64,000 nucleotides of DNA from Diabrotica undecimpunctata (GCF_040954645.1 NC_092810.1:12882377-12946376), one strand, 5' to 3'; shown: positions 10,965 through 22,118, counted from the first letter of the stretch. Program-made: numbers and translations. The notes: a model not told the origin generated them from the sequence alone.

Positions 10965-11566
10965 CTGGTTGACCAGGGCAATTGGAACAAAAAGTTATAA
11001 TCCTACGAACTTTTTTATCACCATTCAGGAAATCAAAATCAGAATAGAAAAGGCTAGAGTAAATCTCAACAAAATGAGAAGAATGCAAAGGATTTAAAAT
11101 TGAAATTAAGAGTTAGGTTGTCGAGGTGCTATGTTTTTTCGACTTTGTTTTATGAAATAGAATCTTGGACCTTGAATGCGACATCAATGAAAAAACTGGA
11201 ATCATTCGAGCTGTGGGTGTACATAAGAATTCTGAAAATATCGTGGACAGAACACGTCACAAACAAAGAGGTTCTGAGAAGGATGAATAAAGAAATAGAA
11301 ATTTTAAATACAATTAAAACAAAAAAATTGGAATATCTCGGACATATTAAACGTTGGAAGAAATACACCTTCATTCAACTGATTATGCAGGGAAAGATCC
11401 AAGGAAAGAGAAGCATAGGGAGGCGTAGAATATCATGGCTGCGCAACCTGAGAGAGTGAAACAGATCTACGTTAAATGAACTATTCAGAGCAGCCGTCTC
11501 AAAAGTCCGAATAGCTATGATGATTGCCGATCTCCGCCGCGGAGATGACACGTGAAGAAGAAGATA
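10965..11566 (+). mobile_element. Family A LINE copy 3, 3' fragment
   Basis: Only the region after the RT core remains: EIKIRIEKARVNLNKM near 11030-11085, then from 11100 a long open stretch with SRCYVFSTLF, ELWVYIRILKISWTEHVTNKEVLRRM, LEYLGH, a GKRSIGRRRISWLRNL block, a TGA at 11457, and a same-family FRAAVSKVRIAMMIADL tail. It ends in a GAAGAAGAAG tail at 11555-11565. The left boundary is approximate and no target duplication was found. Confidence 0.8.
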
Positions 11567-12164
11567 TCGAATACAATAAAATAATTTTCTTGAAAAAAAG
11601 TTTTTCATTTCATTATCTTCAAAAAAATAATGAATCTACCAATTAAAAGTATTGCAAAAATATTAAAACGTAAATTAAATATCACTTTAATTGATTTAAA
11701 ATTTTTAACTCTTTGAAATCCATCAAATCGGAAAACTAACATGGCAGCAGTTAGAAAGCCACAAAATAACTGTTCAAATTAAACAATTTAATTAGACATA
11801 GCCTTTGGCTCGCCAGTTTTATTTTGTTTATGTACCTTCATATAAACCGTTTCGGCGTAAAAAATTAATTAACTGTTCGTTAGTCGAATCCCCTAAACCA
11901 ATAATGATGCTCGTATAAATATTCTAAGTTAAGGGCTTGAGTTTTTTCCGCTTTTATATTGAAAATGTTGTAAATGTGAGAGTAATAAATGCCATTTAAT
12001 TGTACGAGTAATATACTGCTGAACAAAAGAACTAGGACACCAGAGTTTTTTGGGATCCCAGCCAGTTTTAACGATATAACCGTTCAATTTTTTTAAAAAA
12101 TACTACAGAGACTAGAATATTAATAAATTTACTAAAAAATGGTCCATAATAAACGATCGTTGAA
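11567..12164. other. AT-rich intronic sequence, nothing recognised
   Basis: No coding or repeat structure recognised on either strand. Confidence 0.45.
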
Positions 12165-12626
12165 ATAAAACTAACACAGCTCACACATTTGCTCTTCCAA
12201 ACCCTAAAAATCTAAATGAATACTTCGTTAATATGAGTAAAAATATAACATCAACCATTTTGTCACAACAAGATCCTGTTTCCTATCTCTTTAATTAACA
12301 AAGATCTCGAATTCACTCTTTATAAGACCAGTTGGTAAATCTGAATTTATCCAAACAATCAATAGTATCAAAAGCAAATCTTTATGTAGGTAGTACTATG
12401 GACTATCCATAAAATTTCTTTTAAATCTCTTAAAAAAAGTGTTGAAAGTCCTAGTCTCACTAATTAATGATTTCTTTGAAAAATGTATATTTCGAAAGTG
12501 CCTAAAGACAGCTATTGTTATTTCTCTTCATAAGAGTAGTAAAAAATCGAATGTCTGCAACTCTAAACCTATTGCCTTACTACTGGTACTATAAAAAATT
12601 ATTAGAGACTTACAAAACTCCGACTT

Positions 12627-13058
12627 ATGCCCTTTCTCGTTGAAAACAACATTTTATCACAAAGTCAGTTCGGCTTTTTATCTAATAAATGTACCAGTGA
12701 CGCTATGTTTTCTGTACTACATGAGGTCTATCAAGCACTAAACAATAATCTTTACACTGCCACTGTTTTCGGTGATGCCGAAGCTTTTGATTGTGTAAAT
12801 CACGTCATTTTGATAAAAAAATTAAATTTCTACGGAATTCAAGGAATTTCTTTGAATCGGTTCCAATCTTACTTGGGGAATATAAAACAACTAGTTAGAG
12901 CAAATAATACTGACTCTAGCCACAAAAGCGTTGTGTATGGAGTACCACAAGAATCAGTATTGGGTCCTCTACTTTTTCTTATCTTTATAAACGACAACAC
13001 TAACTTAAAAATCGTTGGAAAAATTTTTCTTTTTGCTGATGACACCAGTATCACCTAG
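12627..13058 (+). pseudogene. Reverse transcriptase fragment, jockey/CR1-like
   Basis: 143 open codons covering RT blocks: SQSQFGFLSNKCTSDA, a motif A region FGDAEAFDCVNH (canonical F-D-x-x-A-F-D, here the first aspartate is shifted or altered), GVPQESVLGPLLFLIFIND (canonical QGS reads QES), and motif C LFADDTSIT. A TAG follows at 13056. No upstream start context of its own; it is an internal slice of a polymerase. Confidence 0.82.
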
Positions 13059-13530
13059 AGGAACTCTAATATTGCAACTTTTTATGCAACTATAACTTCT
13101 GATCTACTACAAATAAAAACCTGTTCCGACTTTAATTTACTCTCTTTTAACGTGGATAAGACAGTAGCATTATCCTATACTGGTATTGGTATTTTTATAG
13201 ACAGCAACCTTAAATGGTCCCTTCATATTGATTTTTTAAGTAAGAAACTAGCCTCAGCCTGCTATGCAATAAGATCTGTTTTGAAGGACATCAATTTAGC
13301 ATCTTCCAAAATAGCATATTTTTCTTTGTTCGAGTCTCATCTTCGATATTGTCTTCCTTTTTGGAATTCTAGTATAGCTGCCCAATGTGATGTAAATTAC
13401 AAAAAAGAGCAATATGGTATCTTTTTGGTCTCAGTATAATAACCAAAATAATCAAAAATCACGGGATTTCAACACTTCCCTCTTTATATATTTTAGAAAC
13501 GGTTTGCTTAATAATTCGTAAACACCTACA

Positions 13531-13845
13531 ATAAATAACATGGAGATTAAGAGGAGAATGGGAATGAACTCCGACATAATAGACTACATCGAACAGAAGA
13601 GGTTAACCTGGTACGGACATGTCAGAAGAGCAGACCAAAATCGGTGGATAAATAGAATAACAGAGTGGAGTCCGATAGGAAGAAGAAAGAGAGGCAGACC
13701 CCGAAGATCTTTCACAGATGAAGTGGACGAAGCAATAAGTAGAAGAAACCTACAGGAAGGGGACTGGCTAAACAGGAAAAATTGGAGAAAACGGTTGAGT
13801 GAAGGAATACAGTGAAAACTGTGGAAATCCTTGTATATATATATA
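13531..13845 (+). mobile_element. Family C LINE, 315-bp 3' fragment nested in the jockey-like LINE
   Basis: Flanked by a perfect 12-bp target duplication TAAACACCTACA (13519-13530 and 13846-13857). It encodes only the polymerase C-terminus, open from 13540 to 13815: RLTWYGHVRRADQNRW, WSPIGRRKRGRPRRSF, RKRLSEGIQ. It ends in a TATATA tail. The same family occurs at 30091..30788 with the same stop context and tail. Confidence 0.88.
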
Positions 13846-14104
13846 TAAACACCTACATGTTTTTCCAGGAAGACCTGATCATTACTACTCTACCAAAAAT
13901 TCAACCTTTGATGTGTATTTAGCGATCCAGTAAATCTGCAACTTGTTTCCGTAAGTTCCGTATAAGGCGGAATTGATGGAAAATCCATTGTTTCCGTGTT
14001 CCAGCCTACGAGTGGAGTTTTAGGGGGAAACCAAGTGGCAAGCGCGACAAACTTTTTTGCATATTGTTTGTGGTCTCAAAATTGACATTCTTAGAAAAAT
14101 TTAG

Positions 14105-14645
14105 CTTATTCTTATTAATTCTATAAATCTCTGACGAATGGACCAACAGCTAGCAAGAGTCTTCAATACGCTTATTTTAACCAGATTCCAATTTATGGAT
14201 TCCATACATAAACTGAGAATCTGAAAGAGCTGTAAAATACACTTCTACAGCTGTAATGACATGCATTAATATTTTTAGTTATTGAAACAGACAGAAATCG
14301 CTAGGGGTCAAATCTGGTAAACAAGGTGGATTCTCCAACAATTCAAACTTTTAACAACAATTGATTCATGAATTTTAGCCATTGTCACAATACTTATATA
14401 AGACAGTGCATTGTCCTAATGAAGAAGAATTTGTTCTACTGCAAACCTGGTCAGTTTTTTTTCTTCAGCTTTTTGAAATTCTTCTATGATATTCAGAATT
14501 CATTGTTATACCAGTTTGTAAGTAACTCATAAACAAAATACCTTTAGAATCTCAAAAAACTGACGCTAACACCTTCTTTTCCTGTAACTGGACACGAACT
14601 CGTTTCAAAGCCAAATAGTTGCAGAAATATGGTACGCTTGTGAGT
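14105..14645 (-). pseudogene. Mariner transposase relic
   Basis: Minus-strand sequence aligns piecewise with mariner transposases: KKVLASVF then a stop, DSKGILFMSYLQTG, a CSRTNSSSLGQC segment shifted from the expected HxDNA block, TMAKIHES, then PPCLPDLTPSDFCLF with the final catalytic aspartate, and GIHKLESG near the C-terminus. Several stops and shifts; no TIRs recognised. A different mariner lineage from the element at 25452..26792. Confidence 0.7.
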
Positions 14646-14897
14646 TTACCTGTTTAATATTATTTTATTTGATAATAATTTATCGCGAAACTTAAACTAA
14701 GCGCTGATCACCAGCCACAAAGCAATCAGCAAATTGTATGCAGGTTTAACTAAAATATATCAATTATTATTTAGTTATGTCTATGTGAATTTCACTTTTT
14801 ATAATTTTAAGGTTAAAGTTAAAGAAGTTTTGGTCTCCAAAAAAGAAAACTTCAAGTTTTTATTTTCTCAATAATAAAATGAAAGTTCTAAGCTTAC

Positions 14898-15031
14898 CGT
14901 TAAATTATTTAACAGCAACATTAGAAACGCCTTTGGTTTTGACGGGGAACATGAGCAGTTTGCTTTCAGTGTGTCCTTGAAATCTAAAGGCTCTCCTTCA
15001 ACACTAATCGTAGGAGGAAACTCAGGAAACT
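14898..15031 (-). CDS. Beat-like cell-surface protein, start of Ig2 exon
   Basis: Candidate host exon on the minus strand: acceptor TTTATTGCAG ending at 15032, then two bases completing a split codon and 44 codons, then donor GTAAGC (14897-14892). The translation has FPEFPPTISVEGEPLDF, then DTLKANCSCSPSKPKAF with the first Ig2 cysteine, a pattern characteristic of the beat family (P-x-I, D-x-L/V-x-A-N-C, S-K-P). The position of the usual core tryptophan is leucine here. The exon ends in phase 0, matching 7209..7410 across a 7,487-bp intron. The upstream exon for Ig1, which should end in phase 1, was not found in the window. Alternative: a recently decayed paralogue, but both exons are open. 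Confidence 0.65.
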
Positions 15032-15536
15032 CTGCAATAAAAAAGCATATTTTAAAATTGTTTTACCTGATTTGTAATAAAATATAAATGTAAAAAAAAA
15101 TAATAAACAAAATATAGTTCAATCTCTGTAAGCGACCATACCTATAAAGAGACAACCTGCGTATAACGACCGATTTTGAATGCCCGCTCATTAGTATTTG
15201 TCAATGTAAAAACACCCTTAATAAAAAACAATAAAATTCGACTATTCTTAGGAAACATAAATGAGATTAACATTCCTTAATGGGAGACCGATCCATCAAA
15301 TTTATTTTTTAAACTATTTAAAGTTGGTTTTAACATTTAGTTAAATTTTAAACTATGATGTGTTAATTAGTATTGCTTACGGCTTATTGCTCGATTTTTT
15401 TTTGCTCGGTGTCTAATAGTTAACAGTGTTTTTTTTTACCGTGGTGTTAGTGTTTTTTTGGAACTAACGAGTAGTCACAGAGTAATCAAATCAACCTTTT
15501 TCTAGACATTGAACACCAAAAAAAAAATGGGACAGG
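15032..15536. other. Upstream intron sequence, nothing recognised
   Basis: AT-rich, with several poly-T runs near 15390-15450. No recognised element. Confidence 0.45.
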
Positions 15537-15561
15537 ACTACTGCAGTCCTAAACTAAAATT

Positions 15562-16155
15562 GTGTCCCTGATACTTAAGGCACGGTATACTGATAATATA
15601 ATAGGATCCTACCAAAGAGGCTTCTTGAAAAATAAATCTACCATTGATCACATATTATCCATCAGACAAATATTAGAAAAAACGACGGAGTACGACATAG
15701 ACTGCCATTACATCTTTGTAGACTTTAAGGCAGCGTACGATACTATTGACAGGCCCCAATTATATTCGGCGATGATCGAATTAGGAATACCAAAAGGATT
15801 GGTAGAATTAATTAAAATGACAATGATGAAAGTCGAATGTAAAGTGCGCATACAAGGGGATGTTTCAAAACCATTTAAAACCAACAGAGGACTGCGCCAG
15901 GGAGATGCGCTATCATGCACGCTGTTCAACCTAGCGTTAGAAAAAGTTATGAGAGATTCGGGAATAAACTTAAAAGGTACGATATATACCCGTAGTATAA
16001 AAATAATGGCATACGCTGATGATATCGTCATAATTGGAAGAACCCAAAATGAAGCAGTGGAGACTTTCACACGTATCAAAAATGCCGCAGAAAACATCGG
16101 ACTTCTGATTAAAATCCAGAAAACTAAATATATGCCGGCCATATTAAGAATTTAA
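15562..16155 (+). pseudogene. Reverse transcriptase domain of family B LINE
   Basis: 197 codons holding the RT palm: SYQRGFLKNKSTIDHI, motif A FVDFKAAYDTID, GLRQGDALSCTLFNLALEK, and motif C MAYADDIVIIG with both aspartates. The fingers region is missing because the insertion is 5' truncated. A TAA at 16153-16155 stops the frame, but the same frame continues in homologous sequence (EEFCYLGSLVD) to about 16265, so the stop is a mutation rather than the natural end. Confidence 0.88.
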
Positions 16156-16273
16156 CAAAATAACTTAGAGGTGCAACACGAAACGATAGAAACGGTAGAA
16201 GAATTCTGCTACTTAGGATCACTGGTAGACTACAAAAATAACACATCCAACGAGATAAAAAAAAAGAATATGC

Positions 16274-16798
16274 ATGGCTAACCGTTGTTATTTTGGTCTG
16301 GGCCCTCAACTAAGAGCGAGAAGTATGTCAATAGCAACAAAGTGCAAACTTTATAAAACAATAATACGCCCAGTGCTCACATACGGATCGGAAACATGGG
16401 CAATGACGACCCGAGATGAAGAGTTACTGCGAGTCTTTGAAAGAAAAGTATTGAGGACCATATATGGCGGAGTAAACGAACAGGGTCTGTGGAGAAGGCG
16501 ATATAACTTTGAACTCTATAGACTTTTTGGTGATGCAGATATTGTGAAGACCATCAAAGTAAACCGCCTAAGGTGGGTGGGCTACGTTATGCGGATGGAT
16601 GAGAGTGATCCCACTAAAATAACTATGCTAAACAGGCCGGTCGGAAGAAGAAGAAGGGGGCGACCTAAACTCAGATATCTGGACGATGTACAGGAAGATC
16701 TGAGGGAGATTGAAGTGAGGGGCTGGAGAAGACAGGCACTCGATAGGGAGGGATGGAAAAATGTTTTGAAGCAGGCCAAGGCTCACGAAGGGCTGTAG
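16274..16798 (+). pseudogene. C-terminal region of family B LINE polymerase
   Basis: 174 codons after a frameshift in an A-run near 16255-16265. Segments: KLYKTIIRPVLTYGSETW, FERKVLRTIYGG, LWRRRYNFELYRL, RLRWVGYVMRMDES, a basic GRRRRGRPKLRYLDDV block, and a WKNVLKQAKAHEGL end. The equivalent regions of the element at 58921..60998 share this order, so the two are related families. Confidence 0.85.
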
Positions 16799-16916
16799 TG
16801 CCAACTGATGATGATGAACTACTGCAGTCAATCAAAAGATGGTTGGTTGGATGAGTTTGGATGGCTGCAGCAGTTCAGTCACAGTCTGGCGGGACTAAAA
16901 CGATAGTATATAAGAC

Positions 16917-17080
16917 CAATATACACCGGGGTGTGTGAGGGCAATATACACCTGGGAATGCACACCCCAACACACGCACACATAGTAATAGTTTAGCATG
17001 TAGTGAAAAAATAAAAAAATCCAAAAAACATATACATGAGGTGTGTGAGAGCAGTATACACTTGGGAATGCACACTCTAT
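16917..17080. repeat. Two imperfect 50-bp direct repeats
   Basis: ATATACACCGGGGTGTGTGA at 16919 and a close variant at about 17029 (ACATGAGGTGTGTGAGAGCA), each followed by a TATACACYTGGGAATGCACAC segment, spaced about 111 bp. They contain clustered TACACC/GGTGTG motifs. Function and element membership unknown. Confidence 0.6.
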
Positions 17081-18141
17081 AGTTAAGTTAGCATAGTAGT
17101 AGTGGTACTTAGTATAAAAAGTATATAAATAGTAGTAAAATAGTATAAAAATATAGCACAAGAAAAAACCGGTCACTGTCTAAACCAAAACACGTTCTTA
17201 ACTGAACATCGAATATCATATAAATGCTGTTTCGTCACAAAAAATCTTAATCAAAATGTATAAAAGACTCGTCAGGCCTTTTATACCAGCCCCTCAGGCA
17301 CATCAACAAAATTTATTTTGGCAAATCGGCGGCTGAGTCTCCGAGCACACACTTTTTTCGGACAGAGAGTCATCAGCCCAGTCTGGTGGCCTGGTTTTTT
17401 TTTAGGGACACTAGTCCCGATGTTAAGTTAGAGTAACTTCAATACAGTCAATAAAGTAAATAGGGAGAAAAGCCGATATGTGTGCCATCCCCACAGTTAG
17501 GTGGCTTAACCACGGTCAATAAAAACAGAGGGTGTTCCATTACCTAGGACATCCAAAGTAACTTTCAGATCATAAGACTCCTCACGTAAGTCACACGCTG
17601 AGGAGGGGTGTAGGAAACGCCTAGGGGTCAGATAGGTATCACTTCAATAGCGAAGTGTGACCGGTTTGATCTTCGGACATATGGATCCCACTTTACAACA
17701 CTATACACATGTTCCTTAGAGGCAGGATTGATCACTTGGGTGTGTGAGCCGACCACATCAACTTTGTGCCGAATCTGGATGGACAAGGTCAAATTTAAAT
17801 TAGTCAGGTCTGTGAAGCACTGAGTACCACATTGCTGAACATACTATATTTGTTGTATATTGCAAAAAAATGATATAAAAGACTTAAAATAATATATCGA
17901 TAATCAAATATTTGTATAAAAAGCCGATTGAAAAAACAATACGGTGTGGCCCGCAGGACCGATGTTTTGATTTCCTCAAAAGGGCTTATGGATATGATAG
18001 TGTGTACAGGATTGGGGCACACTGCAGTCAACCTGTTAAAGGTGACAGTAAAAAGATATTTTTCAAAAATTTGAAACAGTATTTCAAAAACAGAATGGTT
18101 TCCAGAAACTTGATATGGAAAGAAGTTTCTTAATTTAGAAA
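17081..18141. other. Unassigned block, locally higher GC
   Basis: 17330-17830 is visibly more GC-rich than its neighbours and may be the untranslated end of a retroelement, but no coding or terminal motif supports a name. A 73-codon open stretch at 17912-18133 (with RCGPQDRCFDFLKRAYGYD) has balanced composition but I do not recognise it. Confidence 0.35.
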
Positions 18142-18495
18142 TATATGTACACAAATAGAAGCCATAAGTTTTTATTAAAAAATTTTGAAAAACATTTGGT
18201 TATTTATTATTTCCATAATTCTAAGGAATAGTATTCTACTTTTTTACTACTTTCATTACAATTAATTAGTACATTACAATTACCTACTTAGTTTTTAAAT
18301 TTATTTATATTGTTTTCTAATTATTAAAATAAACAATAATAATTATACCATTATTAAATTGACAGTATGCATATCTTCTAAAAAAATGCATATTTTTTAA
18401 ATGAAATGCATATTTAATCCATATTTTTGGGTAAATTAGTATATTATCCTTATGCGCATATTTTTTATTATTTTTGCATATTTGCCTAAGACTAG
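18142..18495 (+). mobile_element. Relic of a related hAT element, plus strand
   Basis: 18142-18231 reads YMYTNRSHKFLLKNFEKHLV and YYFHNSKE, matching the C-terminal end of the two full hAT transposases. After about 130 bp, AATGCATAT-rich subterminal sequence follows, ending TGCATATTTGCCTAAGACTA, a diverged version of the hAT terminal repeat. The N-terminal half and other terminus are missing. Older than copies 1 and 2. Confidence 0.72.
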
Positions 18496-19269
18496 TCATA
18501 AGATTCTTTATGCCATACAGACAAAAGATAAAATATTAATCCAAGAAACCTTAAAAGCAAAATGGGAAATGTGATGTGAAGCTAAAGAATCTTATTAAGT
18601 TAATCATGTTAATTATTCCAAGTTTACATTGCATACATTTATTATTCGGTCTCTTAACGAGAGAATCAGTATGCTTAAAGTCAAATGATTAAGTTGATTA
18701 TGGTTTTTAATGCAATGGAAAGGATTTTTAGGGCTAAAACGTTACCGGGCGAAATGAAGTTTATCAGAGCTGGTTACTGAAGTAGAACAAAAGAGCTGCA
18801 TTAACCGAAACGTTGCATTTAAGTGTAGCGCAATATCCTGGTACAGCGGGTTAACGAGAAGCCAAAGGTAATTAGATTTGTTCTTGAATATCGCTCCGGG
18901 AGTATTTGAAGGGACGTTATAGTAAAGAAGTTGTCTTAGAACGTGGTGTATCAGAAGATGTTATCTTTAAACCTACATGAGAGTTTTTAATGCATTTTCT
19001 CCTTATTTTAATCGAAAAATTATTATACAGATTCGTATATCAGATAAGAAAACAAAGTTGTTATTTAAGTTATATTATTTATTTTAAATAAGAATTATTA
19101 TCGAATAAATAACTAAAATTTTTTTGATTTAGCTTAAGTGCCTCGACAACTAAGGTCATTGGCACGGTACAGTTGATTTAATCTTAGAGATTATATAGTA
19201 GGTATTAAATTTTTTAAAAAACGGGAGAGTTTAAAATATTTGCAAGCGATATCTTTTTGAGAGTTACTT
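18496..19269. other. Nothing recognised
   Basis: No ORF or repeat structure I can name. The left copy of a direct repeat lies at 19180-19213. Confidence 0.4.
19180..19213 (+). repeat. Left copy of a 34-bp imperfect direct repeat
   Basis: Partner at 20633-20666. The last 17 bases (AGTAGGTATTAAATTTT, 19197-19213 and 20650-20666) are identical and the preceding 17 match at about 13 positions. The pair brackets the R1-like LINE remnant at 19270..20490 and could be an aged target duplication. Confidence 0.6.
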
Positions 19270-20490
19270 TTCACCAGGTTGCGAGTTGGGGGGAACAGCT
19301 ATTCAGAGAATGGCTGCGCTGGGGAGGATAATGTCCAATATCGGTGGACCCAGATCCGAAAGAAGAAGGGCACTTCATGGTGTTGTGTAGTCTATCGTCC
19401 TTTACCCAGCCCCAGTCTGAAGTAAGGCGGTAAAAATACCAACTTACAAGAGCCTCATGACACGCGAAGACAGAACTAGTCTGCTGCGGGTAGCATGTGC
19501 CCACAGGACTGTGTCAGCTGCCGTTCTGTGGGTGATCACCGGCTGTGTTCCTTTACATGTGCTAGCAGTTAAAAGGGCCAGGATTCATAGTCGTAGGGGA
19601 GGAACGTTGGAGAGCAAGAGATGACTGAGATGAGACTGCCAAAAGAATAGTTTCAGTCGATCAGTGGCAGTAAGAGAGGGATGCAACAGGTGATATGGCG
19701 AAGTGGACGAAGTCACTAATCCTGAACCTTTGAATCTGAGTGGACTGTGGGCATAGGCAGCTTGATTATTATCTGAAGCAAAAAATGCTCACAGGCCATG
19801 GCTGCTTCCCCAGCCACCTTTTCAGGTTTAGAAGGGCACGGTTCGATCAGTGTCTTTACTGTGGTCTCTCGGATACTATGACGCACACGATGTTGGAGTG
19901 TAAGCGTTGGGCGGATTAAAGAGAGAAGTTTGAAAAAGAGTGTAACTGCAGAATGTTTAATTCCATGAGAGAAATGGTGGACACAATGATGAGGAATGAG
20001 AGGTGGTGGACACGAATCCACAAATTTATCAGGGAGCAGCTCTCTTCAAAAGAACGAGAGAAGATGGAACTCGCAACAGAATTTTAAAACGAGCTAGTAG
20101 CACTTTGGTGGGGTTCGGACTATCACATGCTGAAATAGGAGAGAATGAGACATATACGACGCGAGGGAGATGGCATCCTCGCTAAAACAGGGGGATGAAA
20201 GTCTTTTATTGTTCGTGTGGGTGTAGTTTTCTTGATGAATGTATGAAAGAAAGAATGGGAATCGTGTGATAGCAGGGCATAAGGAGAGATATTTTGCCTT
20301 AAACAGCCTTTCCATCCTGATGTAATGGAGTTTTTAGTTGGACGCCAACTGTCTCTGAGTGGTGACGAGACGAAGTGCCAAAGATATAACTCCCTCGGGC
20401 ATGTGGTCCTGGTATTTGGTCCTAATTTCTTTAGGGTATTAGGAACCCAACACTACCTGGGTGAGTCACAGGGATGTGTATGCAGATTTT
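19270..20490 (+). mobile_element. R1-like LINE, 3' remnant
   Basis: Translating piecewise on the plus strand gives a THRTVSAAVLWVITGCVPLH-type segment (about 19490-19550), then RFRRARFDQCLYCGLSDTMTH followed by MLECKRW (19827-19913). That is a C-x2-C...H-x4-C zinc motif typical of the C-terminus of R1-clade polymerases. REMVDTMMRNERWWTRIHKF and a WVSHRDVY-like end near 20465 follow. Many stops; no RT palm remains. The clade call rests on the zinc motif and its spacing. Confidence 0.65.
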
Positions 20491-20514
20491 TTTCTTCTCT
20501 TTAAAAATTTAAAT

Positions 20515-20640
20515 AAAATCGATGTCTTTATTTTTCCAGGCTTGGCGGGTGTACTGTTGGCAGTTCGTTAATATATGGTTTAGGCTAAGGGCAGAATTGC
20601 ACTGTTGACATATTGTACCTTTATCTATCATAATTCTTAG
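20515..20640 (-). mobile_element. LINE C-terminal zinc-motif fragment
   Basis: The minus strand reads GTICQQCNSALSLNHILTNC, a C-x2-C...H-x4-C knuckle like that after the RNase H domain in jockey/I-type LINEs (compare 31240-31290). Only about 40 codons are left. Confidence 0.55.
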
Positions 20641-20672
20641 AAGTTACACAGTAGGTATTAAATTTTATTAAA

Positions 20673-21910
20673 AAGATTAGTGATTTTGAGGAACTGTAGA
20701 ACTTTGGTGTATTCACTAGGCTACGAGATCCACTAGACAACTATGAAATATTAAGGCCATTCCTCGCTATTCTGAGATTAGCTGAATGTCGATGTAAAAG
20801 TTTAAATAAAATAACGCAAAAACTATGGCAGATATTGAGATAATTATTTTTTTAGGTGATAGGTCTTGCTGTGGAAGCAATATTAAATTCAACGTTTTGT
20901 GGAAATAGATTTATAGACTATGGAATATAACTGTGTGTATAACTGTGTGAATAAATTTTTAAATAAAAAATTAATTTTTTATTGCAGATTCGGATTGTAC
21001 ATGAAAAAGTAAACAAACATTATCCGATTTTTTTTAATTTGCCTGAAATTGCGCTGTAGTTTCAGAAAAAAAAAGTATAGATCAGAAATACAAGTTACTT
21101 ATTTTTGCATAAGAAATCAAAGTCTGCAATAAAAATGGAGGTTTCTATTTCATATTTCAAAGTTGTACCCAGCCCCATCCACAGATGGTGGGGCTAAGGG
21201 ATTATATTTGGTATTATTCCATAGATTTTAAAAAATATTGAACAGGTGTTTTCATTTTTTTATCCGATGTAAATTTCGCGAAATATATGACCATCCCGCT
21301 TATTTTGACACACTCTGTATAATAGAATATACTGTTTTTGTCACTGATTGAACGTAATATATGTGGCATATTAAAGCTAACTTCCACCAATAATAAATAA
21401 GATTGCTTGTTGATATGAGTATCAAGTTTAATTAGTTCGAATAATACAGTGTATCGATACTTCATGAATATTCACAGAGCACCATTGTATCCAGTAGAGG
21501 AACTGATGATGTATTATGTAGAATGTAGAACAGTCAATAATATGGACGCCACTTTATTTAAAAATTCTCTTAAACTTCTAGTTTGTAGTTGCATTGTTAT
21601 GCTAAACATTGGACTGAAAAGCATATTCAGTCAAGGAACTGAAAACAATCATCCTAATAAACGGAAAACTCACAAAATGTAGTATAGTGGAACACTTTCT
21701 ATTCAAAAATTTTAAAAAAGAGACATTATTCTCAAAATAAGTATCAGTATTTATCAAGCAGAGTCTGTAGGGCAAAAATATTACTAGAGTAGATGAACTT
21801 AATGACCAACTTCACCACGATCGACAAGGAAATTTTCCTCTCATCAGAATATGAAATAGTTTTATTAGGATATTTTATTGCCCAAGTTAAAAAGTTTGTT
21901 ATTCTGGAAG
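20673..21910. other. Nothing recognised
   Basis: AT-rich. A short ACAGAGTGTGTCAAAATAAG segment near 21303 (minus strand) resembles MITE end sequence, but no pair was found. Confidence 0.4.
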
Positions 21911-21990
21911 TCGGCCCGGCTCAGGTGGCCGAAGCGCATTCATTTTCCTGTGAGGAGTCTAGTCGGTTGATAATTCGATTCCTGGCCAAA
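21911..21990 (+). repeat. Possible tRNA-derived SINE head
   Basis: TGGCCGAAGCGC (21926-21937) resembles a pol III A box, and AATTCGATTCC (21972-21982) a B box (consensus GGTTCGANTCC), 46 bp apart. The flanks TCGGCCCGG and CCTGGCC could pair as a decayed acceptor stem. It does not fold as a functional tRNA: anticodon and T-arm pairing are poor. It lies next to the piggyBac element. No second copy in the window. Confidence 0.35.
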
Positions 21991-22118
21991 TACGTTGGCG
22001 TCTCAGATCGAAATTTGGTTATTTTGATATCGACATAGTTAGAAATTAGAAAAAGGACTCTACTTTTAATCTTGTCATCGTGGCAATATCCTTAACCCTA
22101 GAATACTAACGTTTCTTT

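Larger units (their letters stand above)
12165..14030 (+). mobile_element. Jockey/CR1-like LINE, interrupted by another LINE
   Basis: Degraded element with RT blocks and a C-terminal region. Segment 12165-12600 is multiply frameshifted (NPKNLNEYFVNMSKN). The RT proper is at 12627..13058. A C-terminal segment at 13152..13439 has IDSNLKWSLHIDFLS and KLASACYAIR. Reading across the insertion at 13531..13845 joins a RKHLQ-like segment to VFPGRPDHYYSTKNSTFDVYL, so the two sides belong to one element. The 3' end near 14030 is approximate. Confidence 0.75.
15549..16817 (+). mobile_element. Family B RTE-like LINE, 5'-truncated, with target duplication
   Basis: 1,269 bp flanked by a perfect 12-bp duplication ACTACTGCAGTC (15537-15548 and 16818-16829). 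Contains RT and the C-terminal region in two frames, ending in a TGATGATGATGA-type tail. Only one nonsense change (16153) and one indel near 16265 separate it from an open frame, so it is comparatively young. Confidence 0.9.

Noticed and set aside
17912..18133. 73-codon frame with normal-looking composition
   Set aside because: No recognisable family, no splice context, not conserved in the neighbouring hAT copies.
21926..21982. Functional tRNA gene
   Set aside because: A and B boxes are imperfect and the arms do not pair into a cloverleaf; at best a SINE head.
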